Source of the DNA: Bacillus carboniphilus
GTDB taxonomy: Bacteria; Bacillota; Bacilli; Bacillales; JAIVKR01
Length of the DNA stretch: 64,000 bases
Assembly (NCBI RefSeq): GCF_020524035.2
Contig: NZ_CP129013.1
Location: forward strand, 620,001-684,000
Direction of reading: 5' to 3'
The number at the start of each line of letters is the position of its first letter. Position 1 is the stretch's first letter. The translations under genes were made by a program, and so were the position numbers. Under the pieces are notes generated by a model. That model had not been told where the DNA came from, did not search any database, and saw only the letters and a list, made by a program, of their open reading frames with translations. Below, piece by piece: positions 33,872 through 43,341 of the stretch.

Positions 33872-36800
33872 TTAAGGTTGATAAAAATATCCAACAATCT
33901 CTACCATAAACTCACTCGTGTCATCGTAACTACTCCAGCTACCTACTTGGCCAATAAAGTTAAAGGCATAAGGGTCTGAGTTTGCGGGTACATACATAAG
34001 GGTACTGTGATTAATTTTTTCAGGTACTGTACCATTAAAATTGACTGTGGATGACGTTCCGAGCTTGGCAACAAGAGAGTTGTTTAAAGAAAATCCTATA
34101 TGGTCAGAGCCCATGTTTTTAGCAGTTACATTCACTAAATACCCTTTAGGACTGAAGGCAAAGCGATCATTCTCTAACTCGATTGTTCCACTTGTATCCT
34201 TCACGTTTGATCCGCTAAGATCAGGGTGAGAGAGAGGAACGGGTTCAAAGAGTGGCTGATAAGCATAATCTTCATTTGATGAACTAGCATTTTGGAAATA
34301 ACCAATCATTTCAATAGTATAGGTGCCAAAATCAACATTAATGGAACCATATCGGGTTATTGACCATTCACCTCGACTGATCTCAATCGATACAGTATTA
34401 GGTGATAGTTCATCTGCTGGAACAAAGATAACATCTTTGCTTTGGATAGGTAAATGTTGCACTCCAATACTGGAACCACCATTTTCAGAAGCTGAAGTTC
34501 CTAATTTTGCGGTGACACCATTGAGAGTCACGCGAACATCATCAGAAACGACATTTTTCGCTTTTACTCTGAACAAATAGCCTGAAGCGTTGTCTTTTCC
34601 TGTATTAAGAGTACTACTTCTACTGTCTTTTCCTGTATTAAGAGTACTACTACGAGTTTCTTCTCCGGCTATTTCTTTGTACATATACGATGGTGTAAAA
34701 TGACCAGCTTCATCGGAAGTCGTATAGTACCCTACTAAATAGGTATTGACCAAATGATTGAGTTCTCGAACCTCGTCATCCTTTTCACCAGCAAAACACG
34801 CCACTGCCCAAGGAGAATCACATTCAGAATCATAAGGATCATAATAATAATAACGGTTGATTGCTTCGTATTCGGACTCCATATTTGATGTTTTTGGAAC
34901 AACCATCGTATAGCTCTGTTTGGCAAATTCTTTAGGGTAATACTTATCGAACAGGTCTAGAGTTGTTTCATCTTGATAATCATGAGTGACTCCGAGATGA
35001 GTGGTAAAATTCCCAAATGTAATGGAATCCGTTGCATTGTGGAATTCTCCACTTACTTCAATAACAAACGCCTCTGCATTCGGATAGGTGTTCCCAAGGT
35101 CTTTGAAGTCAGTAAATTCCTTTTTTGAATCAAGTGGAACATATCCTAAGGGCTCATTGGAAAACGGATCCTTTTGTGACTCAAGAATTAAGTGTTCGGT
35201 GATGTTCCCTTTAACATTTTTCACTTGGATTTTCGCGTCTGAGTACGCCGTATCTACTGGCAAACTAAAAGTTGATTCATAGATCTGATCGCGATCTTCG
35301 TCCGTCAATTCAACTATCTTTTTCTCACCTGCTAGCGTTTTTACGGTTGCGGTAACGCTTTCAATTGGATAGCCATTATCCCATATGCCCGCCTTAATCG
35401 ATTTCCCGCCGTCGGCATACATAGAGTAATTCACAATAGAAGAAGCATCTTCATTTGGATCCAGGATAGAAATGGTCATATCAGGGCTTAATTCCATATC
35501 ATAAAAGTTTGTCTCATCTAAAACGATCGAACTATCTTCGGAGGAAACATAGAAGGACCAATCCGAGTCAACTTGTTGACCATCAAGATAAAACGTGTTT
35601 TCCCCATTCACTTCTCTTACTTCAGCGTCTAATGCATAGGTAAGTGCATCAGCAATGGTTAGAGTTGGTTTGTATTGACTATTCATTCCTTCTGAATCCC
35701 TTGCAAAAACTCGATAGGTCTTGACTTCATCCCCGTCCATAAAAACGATCTCCGCTGTTTCATTATCAATAGCGGCTTCATACCAACTCCAATCATACTC
35801 AAGAAGAGGCTGACCTTTGTCTAGGCGTTTGACCTTTCCATCAAATTGGTTGGCATGCAAATTGATTGGATAGCCCATCTCTATCAATTTAAGCTGATCT
35901 TCTGTTACATACAGGTCATTTCCGCTTTCATCGTATTGAACGGCAATCGAACTAGCGGACGGATAGATTCCGTTTGCCGCGAGGGAATTCACCTCAATCT
36001 GAGGATTGAACGTTAAAGCCGTCGTATCCAAAACTGAAAAGGATAGGGTAGGAATCAAATCATAAATAGGTGCTGTACCAATATTGGAATATTTCACATT
36101 CAATGAGACTTTGGCCGCTTTTGTTGGGTCAGTCGTTGTCGCCGTTTGCCAGCTTTTTTCTTCTGATCCATCTTTAGAGATAGATTTTTGAGTCAGGTTG
36201 TGCCTTTCCGTACTACCTGTCCACTCATGGGAAGCGGTCACTTCTGCTTTCCAACCCTCTTCCATAGAAAAACCGCCAGTCGCAGAGACACTATTGGTGT
36301 AGGAATCACTCGTTATGGTTCCGGTTGTTCTATCCACAGAGCTACTCCATCCTGACGATCGACTACTGCCATCTTCAAAGGTGATTTCACCATTAGGTGT
36401 GAAATCAATGGAAGTCAGCTCTACTTGCATTTCTGGAAATGCTGGGATTAATGGATGGTCCGCAGGAGAAACAATCGCCTGATCCACTTGTCCGGTTACT
36501 TCTTCTTTATCGCTATAGGGGTCTTGATCCGTACTCCAATCCGTCGGAGATGTGATAAACTTCTCAGCATTGAAATAGGTTTCATATTCATCATTCCACT
36601 CTAATACTCCATAGCCGGCAATAAAGGTATATCCTAACATTTCCCACGTATCAGGAACCCCATCTGCATCTGTATCCACGTCATTAGAAGGGACGATCGA
36701 TAGTGAAGAGGCGGCAAGAGTTTCAGGCGTTTCAGAAATTTCCACTCTTGCAGATTCGTCGAATACAGAGAAAGAAAAAACTTGATCATTTAAAGGTACT

Positions 36801-37408
36801 TGTTCGTTTATTGTTATATCTGATGAAGAAGGAGCTTCGCCAATTTCATCAGGGGATCCATCGATAGATGGAAAGAGGTTTTCAAGTGGGATTACTTCTT
36901 CCTCTTGACTTGGGCTTGTCCATTTTAATTGTATTTCTGGAGAAGAACTGACTGTTTTCAAGACAATATCATAATACATTCCTTTTTCTAATGAGATTGA
37001 TTGAGGTTCATAGTCGGTCCCATCGAGGATCAATTGATCATTGATCCATAACTGAACTTTTTGGTTGCTTGATGCGTTAAAGGTGTAACTCTCAGAATAA
37101 TTAGGTGAAATCTGGCCTTTCCACATAGCCGATTCGACAGAATTCAACTTGGACTGAATCGAACTAGGGAAATCCGTTATGTCTTCAGCTAGGCTATATG
37201 AGGCATCGGACTCTTCGGAGCGGATCAGGATTAAATCCGAAAAGTTTTCCTTTTTGTAATAACGAACCTCCAACCCTTGGATGTTGTTTTCCGTTTCTGT
37301 CGTTAGATTACTTGTTTCATTGTTTGCTTGTACGTTGTCAGATTTATAGATCGGAAGTTGAGAAAAAACAAGTAAGATAGACAATATAAGGGGTAATTTT
37401 ATTTTCAC
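33872..37408 (-). CDS. protective-antigen-like binary toxin pore component (PA14 + Binary_toxB)
   Basis: An 1178-residue secreted protein; GTG 37408 follows GGAGGAGAGG. Signal peptide about 1-28; PA14 domain 45-180 (VRYYKKENFSDL ... QLWINDQLILDG ... EIQLKWTSPS). The calcium-binding DTDADGVPDTWEMLGY is at 245-260, then SPTDWSTDQDPYSDKEEVTG and DHPLIPAFP, all as in anthrax PA, iota Ib and VIP1. The Ser/Thr-rich stretch 345-410 fits the membrane-inserting loop. KVSLNVKYSNIGTAPIYDLIPTLSF (433-457) and KPTLTIADALTYALD fit the heptamer domain. The second half is unlike PA: two related approx. 100-residue beta domains end the protein. No PA-type furin site is seen, and no enzymatic partner gene is in the window. 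Confidence 0.85.
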   Translation of the reverse strand: MKIKLPLILSILLVFSQLPIYKSDNVQANNETSNLTTETENNIQGLEVRYYKKENFSDLILIRSEESDASYSLAEDITDFPSSIQSKLNSVESAMWKGQISPNYSESYTFNASSNQKVQLWINDQLILDGTDYEPQSISLEKGMYYDIVLKTVSSSPEIQLKWTSPSQEEEVIPLENLFPSIDGSPDEIGEAPSSSDITINEQVPLNDQVFSFSVFDESARVEISETPETLAASSLSIVPSNDVDTDADGVPDTWEMLGYTFIAGYGVLEWNDEYETYFNAEKFITSPTDWSTDQDPYSDKEEVTGQVDQAIVSPADHPLIPAFPEMQVELTSIDFTPNGEITFEDGSSRSSGWSSSVDRTTGTITSDSYTNSVSATGGFSMEEGWKAEVTASHEWTGSTERHNLTQKSISKDGSEEKSWQTATTTDPTKAAKVSLNVKYSNIGTAPIYDLIPTLSFSVLDTTALTFNPQIEVNSLAANGIYPSASSIAVQYDESGNDLYVTEDQLKLIEMGYPINLHANQFDGKVKRLDKGQPLLEYDWSWYEAAIDNETAEIVFMDGDEVKTYRVFARDSEGMNSQYKPTLTIADALTYALDAEVREVNGENTFYLDGQQVDSDWSFYVSSEDSSIVLDETNFYDMELSPDMTISILDPNEDASSIVNYSMYADGGKSIKAGIWDNGYPIESVTATVKTLAGEKKIVELTDEDRDQIYESTFSLPVDTAYSDAKIQVKNVKGNITEHLILESQKDPFSNEPLGYVPLDSKKEFTDFKDLGNTYPNAEAFVIEVSGEFHNATDSITFGNFTTHLGVTHDYQDETTLDLFDKYYPKEFAKQSYTMVVPKTSNMESEYEAINRYYYYDPYDSECDSPWAVACFAGEKDDEVRELNHLVNTYLVGYYTTSDEAGHFTPSYMYKEIAGEETRSSTLNTGKDSRSSTLNTGKDNASGYLFRVKAKNVVSDDVRVTLNGVTAKLGTSASENGGSSIGVQHLPIQSKDVIFVPADELSPNTVSIEISRGEWSITRYGSINVDFGTYTIEMIGYFQNASSSNEDYAYQPLFEPVPLSHPDLSGSNVKDTSGTIELENDRFAFSPKGYLVNVTAKNMGSDHIGFSLNNSLVAKLGTSSTVNFNGTVPEKINHSTLMYVPANSDPYAFNFIGQVGSWSSYDDTSEFMVEIVGYFYQP
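34592..34652 (-). repeat. 33-bp tandem duplication inside the PA-like gene
   Basis: Two nearly perfect copies with a period of 33 bases encode RSSTLNTGKDS and RSSTLNTGKDN, between the central part and the C-terminal beta domains. It is in frame, hence length-variable without loss of function. Confidence 0.75.
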
Positions 37409-38157
37409 TATGACCTCTCCTCCTATAACTACATATTGTTTTCATTTCATCAAAACGGTTTGACCAGCTTATTTGGAACACCGTAAAAGTACAACCGGGT
37501 TCAGTGATAACGATGATGCTAGAAGCTCTTGTTGTATTAGGCCTTTTGAACTAGTGATGCAAATAAAATTAGAACTAGCAATCATATTTTCATAATAACA
37601 CCCCCTTTATTATCAAAAAATTCTGAAATAAAAACATAATAATTCACGTCTATTTCTTTCAATAAAAAACAAACTAAAATCTATATAATTAATTTTAAGA
37701 TATATATTATTTAAAGTAAAACATTTTTTTACAAAATTAGATCTTTTTTTACATTTATTTTATGAAAATAAAGCTATAATATTGATATTACGATGAAATA
37801 TAGCATACACATTGCAATTGAATTACATTATGTAATGAATTATTATTTTACTAATATAATAAATTTATATAAAATCTAATAATTTTTTTAATGAAGTATG
37901 AACTAATTGGAAGGTTTAAAAGAATAATCGGAAGATTTTGTGTATGAAAAGGATTTTTTGAATATTTTGTATGTCGATTTTAAAGAGAGATTATTATTGA
38001 ATGGACTTTTACAAAATTTTATTGAAAGTGAAAGCCTTTTTGTCAATTGAAGTTTCATTTGTCGTTTGAGGTGTCCTTGACAAAATCAACAGGCTCATTT
38101 TGTCATAATTCTGTTCTCTATACATGGGAGAGAGTTTGAAGAAGTATCAGCGAAGAA
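37409..38157. other. AT-rich intergenic region upstream of the PA-like gene
   Basis: About 750 bases with very high AT content (long A/T tracts from 37610 to 37900) and no ORF with a ribosome site. It should contain the promoter of the PA-like gene near 37409-37500. AT tracts of this kind often bend DNA or bind nucleoid proteins. I see no clear -35/-10 pair. Confidence 0.5.
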
Positions 38158-38202
38158 AAAAGGAAGGCACCTAAACGTTGTTATATAGGGAGCTTCCTTT
38201 TT
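38158..38202. terminator. terminator after paralog 2
   Basis: AAAGGAAG (38160-38167) pairs with CTTCCTTT (38193-38200). It has A on the left and T on the right, so it works in both directions, and lies about 90 bases past the stop of paralog 2. Confidence 0.6.
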
Positions 38203-38291
38203 ATCTTTTTTTAAAATGATTGATCAAGAAATTTAGTCGACTTTGCCATTCATGTTCGTTTTGAATAGGATATTCTGATCATAATTCTTCT

Positions 38292-39908
38292 TTACGTAAC
38301 GACCAGTACTTGTGGGTTAGAGCCTACGGGAGACGTTCCGAAGATTGTAAAAGTGTCTAATTGGATAAATGTAGCTGTATTATCTCTTTCATTTGCAGTA
38401 ACAATCCAATTGTCCCCTTGCGATAGGCCGATAAAACCAGATGAAAAACCGCTAACACTTAAATTGGTAATTAAACTCAGAGATTCAGTCGAACAATCAG
38501 TAGAAATTTCGTTTTGTATTTGAAAGACTCGATCGGTAATAGTCTCTGCAACATAGATTGTTGAGGTATTGCCAGTACCTTCCTCGACTTGGACAAACGT
38601 GGTGGGTAAAGGAGCACTATCTGGTTCTTGTGATAGAATGATATTTTGGATAAGACTAAGACCATCCGCACAATAGGAAGCAAATCCAGAAAAAAAATCA
38701 GGCGGAGATGATGGATCTGACCCCCATCCAATGTAGATGCAATTCCCGTCGATTGAAGCATCTATACTGCCCATGATTCCATTAGATATATTAGGGGAAA
38801 TAGACGGTAGAGTAACGGATTGGTTAAAGCTATTTTCTGGTACATTGTACACATCAAATGAATTGGCTAATTCATATCCAATAATTAGTTTTGTTTCATT
38901 AGGTGTTAATTGTAGAAAAGATCCATCGGTTCGAGTGGTTGTTGCCGTAAAACTTACAGTTACAGTGTTACTCATTGTATCAATGACGGAAACGGTACTA
39001 TCTGATTGGTTTAATACATACAACGTATCATCTAAACTCGTAAGGGCTAATGCAACAGGTTGAATGCCAACGGTAATTTGACCCTCTAAAGAATTCGTTG
39101 CTGTATCAATAACGGCTACAAACCCTGCTGGATCATCGGATTCTCCTTCACATACGTAGACTTTAGATTGATCGTTACTCACAACAATATTACGGTTGAA
39201 TTGATAAAGGATGTTTAACTCAACGTTAATGTCACGTGAATCTTGAGTGGTAGTATCAATATAAGTGATCGATCGACCATTTCCAACATAAACAAAATCG
39301 TTCGCAAGCACCATGGCATTTGGATTCCCACTAATTAATTGAATGGTCTCTTGCTCAGGTATAATCGTGACGGTTCTTTCTCCTGTATTGCCAACGTAAG
39401 TACATGGTAGATCTGATGCTAATGAAATGTTAGTACGATTGAGTAAAACATTATCAACAATGACAGCCGTGGTATTGGCTGTACCTGTCTTTGAGATTTT
39501 TAATCTTGCGAAGGCAGCGTTTAGCGGAGCAGATGAGGTGTTTTCAGTTATGAATTTAAACGACCCTTCCTGTCCGTTTGGCAGTTGTCCCTCCTCTATT
39601 ATTAGTTCCAATCCATTTTCTATAAACGTTAAGGTGCTGTCCAAATATTCTAATAAAATAAATACCATAGGGGAGGTTCCTTTTTGGCTTGCTGCTAATG
39701 AAATAAAGAGTTGATAGGATTCGTCTTGGATGACATTGACGAGTTGTTCAAGTGTTGCATCTTCAGTGCCACTTTTTAACACGGCGCTGTATTTTCCTTC
39801 TACAGTTGGACAGGGACTTTCAACGATACAAACATTGTCTCCCGTCCAGGGGGATAAAACGCCAAACTGGAAGCGGCCATTGATAATTAAGCTTTGAATG
39901 AGAGCCAT
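38292..39908 (-). CDS. NTTRR-like + beta-propeller protein, paralog 2
   Basis: 538 residues; ATG 39908 with AAAGGAG nine bases upstream. N-domain 1-163 (RFQFGVLSPWTGDNVCIVESPCPTVEGKYSAVLKSG ... VIVDNVLLNR), linker CTYVGNTGERTVTIIPEQETIQLISGNP, then propeller blades such as FVAVIDTATNSLEGQITVG and TVSVIDTMSNTVTVSF. It ends in LVVT. Compared with its sisters it has extra cysteines late in the propeller (DGNCIYIGWG, ASYCADG, STDCSTES), which may form disulfides if the protein is exported. It belongs to the minus-strand subfamily. Confidence 0.85.
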   Translation of the reverse strand: MALIQSLIINGRFQFGVLSPWTGDNVCIVESPCPTVEGKYSAVLKSGTEDATLEQLVNVIQDESYQLFISLAASQKGTSPMVFILLEYLDSTLTFIENGLELIIEEGQLPNGQEGSFKFITENTSSAPLNAAFARLKISKTGTANTTAVIVDNVLLNRTNISLASDLPCTYVGNTGERTVTIIPEQETIQLISGNPNAMVLANDFVYVGNGRSITYIDTTTQDSRDINVELNILYQFNRNIVVSNDQSKVYVCEGESDDPAGFVAVIDTATNSLEGQITVGIQPVALALTSLDDTLYVLNQSDSTVSVIDTMSNTVTVSFTATTTRTDGSFLQLTPNETKLIIGYELANSFDVYNVPENSFNQSVTLPSISPNISNGIMGSIDASIDGNCIYIGWGSDPSSPPDFFSGFASYCADGLSLIQNIILSQEPDSAPLPTTFVQVEEGTGNTSTIYVAETITDRVFQIQNEISTDCSTESLSLITNLSVSGFSSGFIGLSQGDNWIVTANERDNTATFIQLDTFTIFGTSPVGSNPQVLVVT

Positions 39909-39989
39909 GGTGATCTTCTCCTTTAAGAAGTATTTTAAAAAAATTAAAACTTTTTATTGTTAATCTTTTCAAACGTTTTCATTATATAT

Positions 39990-41601
39990 TCACATAGGAT
40001 CAGTGATGACTAATACTTCCGGTCCAGAACCTGTAGAATATTTATTAAATATATAGAAAGAGGTGAGTCTGATATAAGACGCTGTGTTATTCCCACTATT
40101 TGACGTAACTAGCCAGTTCGTATCTGGAGATAATGCGAGAAAACCAGAGTTAAACCCTCCAACAGTGAGGTTTGTAATTAAAGATAACGATTCAGTTGTT
40201 CGATTATCTTGTATTTGATAGACGCGATTGGAACCGCTCTCCCCAACATAAATGTTAATTGTATTAGAGCTGCTATCTTCCACTTGAACAAAGGTATTCG
40301 GCAGAGGTGGATTTGCCATGCTCCCTTGTAAAAACAGAATTATCTCTGATTTAAGACTGAGATCCGTTGCATCATAGGAGAAAAAAAAAGGAACTAGGAT
40401 CACTGATAATAGATGAACTACCAGCCCCAATGTAGATAGAAGTTCCGTCTAATGAAGTTCCGATACTGCGCATGATTAATCCGAATTCTGGAAATTCAAC
40501 TGATTGATTAAAAGTGTTATCGGGAATATTGTAAACCTCGAAACAAGAACCGTTATCATAACCGATAATGAGTTTTGAATCATCGGGTGTGACTTGTAAG
40601 AATGTTGCATTTACTCCGCCGATAGCTGTTGCAGTAAAGCTTGCTGTAACCGTATTGTCGTTCGTATCAATAACTGATACGGTATTCTCAGACTTATTGA
40701 CAACATAAAGCGTTTCATCATCACTGGTTAAAGCTAATCCAACGGGTTCTATTCCTACTGTAACGAGGGCTTCTAATGTGTTAGAGGACGTATCAATAAC
40801 AGCTACGATTCCTTCTGGATCATTTGATTCACCCGCACAGACATACAACTTTGATTGATCACTATTTGTGAGTATGTTTCGATTATAAACATACTGGATA
40901 AATAGTTCGAGAAAAGCAATGTCGGTTAATGTGTTTGTGGTGATATCAATAACCGAGATGGCACTACCATTGGCAACATAAACAAAATTTCCAATTAGTT
41001 GCATAGCCACGGGATTTCCACTAATTAGCTCAATTGTTTCTTCAGCATTTGGGATTACGCTTACACTTTCTTCTCCTGTGTTTCCAACATAAGAACATGG
41101 AATATTAAAGTCTAAAGCTGTTTCCACACGATTTAAGATGACATTATCCACAATGACTCCTGTAGTATTTTTAGACCCGATTTTTCGAATCTTCAGTCTC
41201 GCAAATGTGACATCTTGTGGAACAGTGGTAGTATCTTCAATAATCGTAGAAAAATTTCCGTCTTTTCCATTCGGTAGTTGCCCTTCCTCAACAACTAATT
41301 CTATTCCGTTTTCAACTACGGTAAAGTTGCTATTCAAATATTCTAAGTCGATTAATACAGAAGGAGAGGTTCCTTTTTGATTTGATGCAAGTGAAAGGAT
41401 CAGTTGATACGATTCTCCTTGTATGACATTAACAAGTTGTTCGATACTTGCATCTTGAATGCCACTTTTTAGCGCAGCACTGTATTGTCCAGCAACTATC
41501 GGACATGGTGCATCTATAACACACGCATTTTCTCCCGTCCAAGGAGACAACTCACCTAATTGAAAACGACCATTGACAATTAAATTTTGAAAGAGTGTCA
41601 T
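39990..41601 (-). pseudogene. NTTRR-like + beta-propeller, paralog 3, frameshift in a T9/A9 run
   Basis: The first 409 codons (ATG 41601, AAAAAGGAG) are a normal family member: N-domain with NACVIDAPCPIVAGQYSAALKSG, then four or more YVTN blades. The frame breaks in the A9 run at 40381-40389 (T9 in the coding sense). Eight T would read SSFFFSYDATDLS and join the second frame, which carries the last blades to VLVITDPM. The product is truncated as written. The distal part (FYIFNKYSTGSGPEVLV) resembles paralog 5 rather than 2 or 4. Confidence 0.85.
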
Positions 41602-41700
41602 TAATTTTGCTCCTTTTTAGTTAGAGTTTAATTTTATCCCATACACATTTATTGAAGTAACAAATTATATTTTGCCATGTAGGGATTGAATTTGATTTAT

Positions 41701-43275
41701 TCAAGTAACAACGAGGATTTGTGGACTAGAACCGACGGGTGAAGTGCCGAAAATAGAGAAAGAATCTAATGAAATGAAGGTAGCTGAGTTATTACCCGAG
41801 TTCGCTGTCACAATCCAATTCGTATCTTGGGATAAACCGATGAAGCCAGATTCAAAATCAGAAATATTGATCTCAGTTATTAAGGATAGTGGGTCAACTA
41901 CTTGGTTGTTCTCTAAAATTTGATAAACGCTATTAGACCCGCTCTCTCCCACATATATACAGGAAGTATTTGTGCTGGTGCTTGCCACCTGTACAAAAGT
42001 ATTTGGACAATTTGTTGTATTTCCACTGGATAATTGTAGTGATTGTTTTAAAATAAGTTGAGTTGGTTCATAGGCTAAAAATTCAGATCCTCCATTACTG
42101 TTCGCGCATCCAACATTGATTGAAAGTTCATCTAAAGAGATGCCAATACTTCGCATTTGCAGACCGGAATTTGGAAAAGAAATGGATTGATTAAAGGTGT
42201 TTTCAGGAATATTGAAGACATCAAATGAATTGGCCTCTTGATAACCGATAATGAGCTTCGAATCATCGGGTGTTACTTGGAGGAAAGTGGCATCTGTTCG
42301 AATTGTCGTAACTATAAAGCTTGCCGTAAAGGAATTGTCGTTTGTATCAATGACTGAAACGGTGCTGTCTGCCTGATTTAAAACATAAAGGGTATCATCG
42401 TTACTTGTTAAGGATAAGGCAATGGGCTCAATCCCAACGGTAATCTCTGCCTGAATTATATTTGTATTAATGTCAATTACGCCAACAAACCCCTGAGTAT
42501 CAGTCGATTCCCCTTCACAAACATAGATTTTTGTTTCACTCTTATTGACTAACATGTTTCGATTAAAAGCATATTGAACACTTAACTCTAATGTCAGATC
42601 ACTCCGTCTATTATCGGTGGTATCGATAATAGAGATTGCTCTGCCGTTCCCAACATAGATGTGATCATTCACGAGTACCATAGCCACGGGACTACCACTT
42701 ATTAATTGTATAGTTTCGATTGAAGGAATTTCAGTAATTGTGCGTTCTCCCGTGTTGCCTACATAGGTATTCGGAATGTTAGTTCCTAGAGAGTCATTTA
42801 CACGATTGAGTACGACATTATCGACTATGACAGCTGTTGTATTCACAGATCCCAATTTTGTTATTTTTAACCTTGCGAATGCCGCGTTTTGTGGAGCCGT
42901 AGAAGTGTTTTCTGTTATAAATTTAAACGATCCCCTCTGTCCGTTTGGAAGTTGCCCTTCTTCAATTATTAATTCTAATCCATTTTCAATAAAGGTTAAG
43001 GTATGATCTAAAAATTCTAAAATAATGGATACGAAAGGGGAGGTTCCTGACTGGTTTGCAGCTAATGAAATAAATAGCTGATACGATTCATCTTGAATCA
43101 CATTGACTAGCTGCTCGATGCTTGCATCTTGAGTGCCACTTTTCAATGCGGCGCTATAAGTCCCTTCTACTGTCGGGCAGGGATTTTCAACAATACATGC
43201 ATTGACTTCGGTCCATGGAGGTAACTCTCCTGATTGAAAGCGACCGTTGATGGTTAAGTTTTGAAATAGAGCCAT
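41701..43275 (-). CDS. NTTRR-like + beta-propeller protein, paralog 4
   Basis: 524 residues from ATG 43275, chosen because GGAG then lies nine bases upstream and the sisters start MAL(I/F)QNL; ATG 43281 is two codons earlier. The N-domain reads NACIVENPCPTVEGTYSAALKSGTQDASIEQ. The linker after it (NTYVGNTGERTITEIPSIETIQLISGSP) is followed by about seven blades, including FVGVIDINTNIIQAEITVG. It ends FGTSPVGSSPQILVVT, as in paralog 2. It is intact, with no signal peptide. Confidence 0.86.
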   Translation of the reverse strand: MALFQNLTINGRFQSGELPPWTEVNACIVENPCPTVEGTYSAALKSGTQDASIEQLVNVIQDESYQLFISLAANQSGTSPFVSIILEFLDHTLTFIENGLELIIEEGQLPNGQRGSFKFITENTSTAPQNAAFARLKITKLGSVNTTAVIVDNVVLNRVNDSLGTNIPNTYVGNTGERTITEIPSIETIQLISGSPVAMVLVNDHIYVGNGRAISIIDTTDNRRSDLTLELSVQYAFNRNMLVNKSETKIYVCEGESTDTQGFVGVIDINTNIIQAEITVGIEPIALSLTSNDDTLYVLNQADSTVSVIDTNDNSFTASFIVTTIRTDATFLQVTPDDSKLIIGYQEANSFDVFNIPENTFNQSISFPNSGLQMRSIGISLDELSINVGCANSNGGSEFLAYEPTQLILKQSLQLSSGNTTNCPNTFVQVASTSTNTSCIYVGESGSNSVYQILENNQVVDPLSLITEINISDFESGFIGLSQDTNWIVTANSGNNSATFISLDSFSIFGTSPVGSSPQILVVT

Positions 43276-43341
43276 GATCATCTTCTCCTTATTATGAGTG
43301 TATGAAAAAAAGTCGACCTTCTACTTCACTCAACGAAAGAA

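Noticed and set aside
33872-37408. Reading the PA14 protein as a glycosidase or adhesin
   Set aside because: PA14 alone would allow it, but the calcium-binding motif, DPYSDKEEVTG, HPLIPAFP and GTAPIYDLIPTLSF together match only the binary-toxin pore family.
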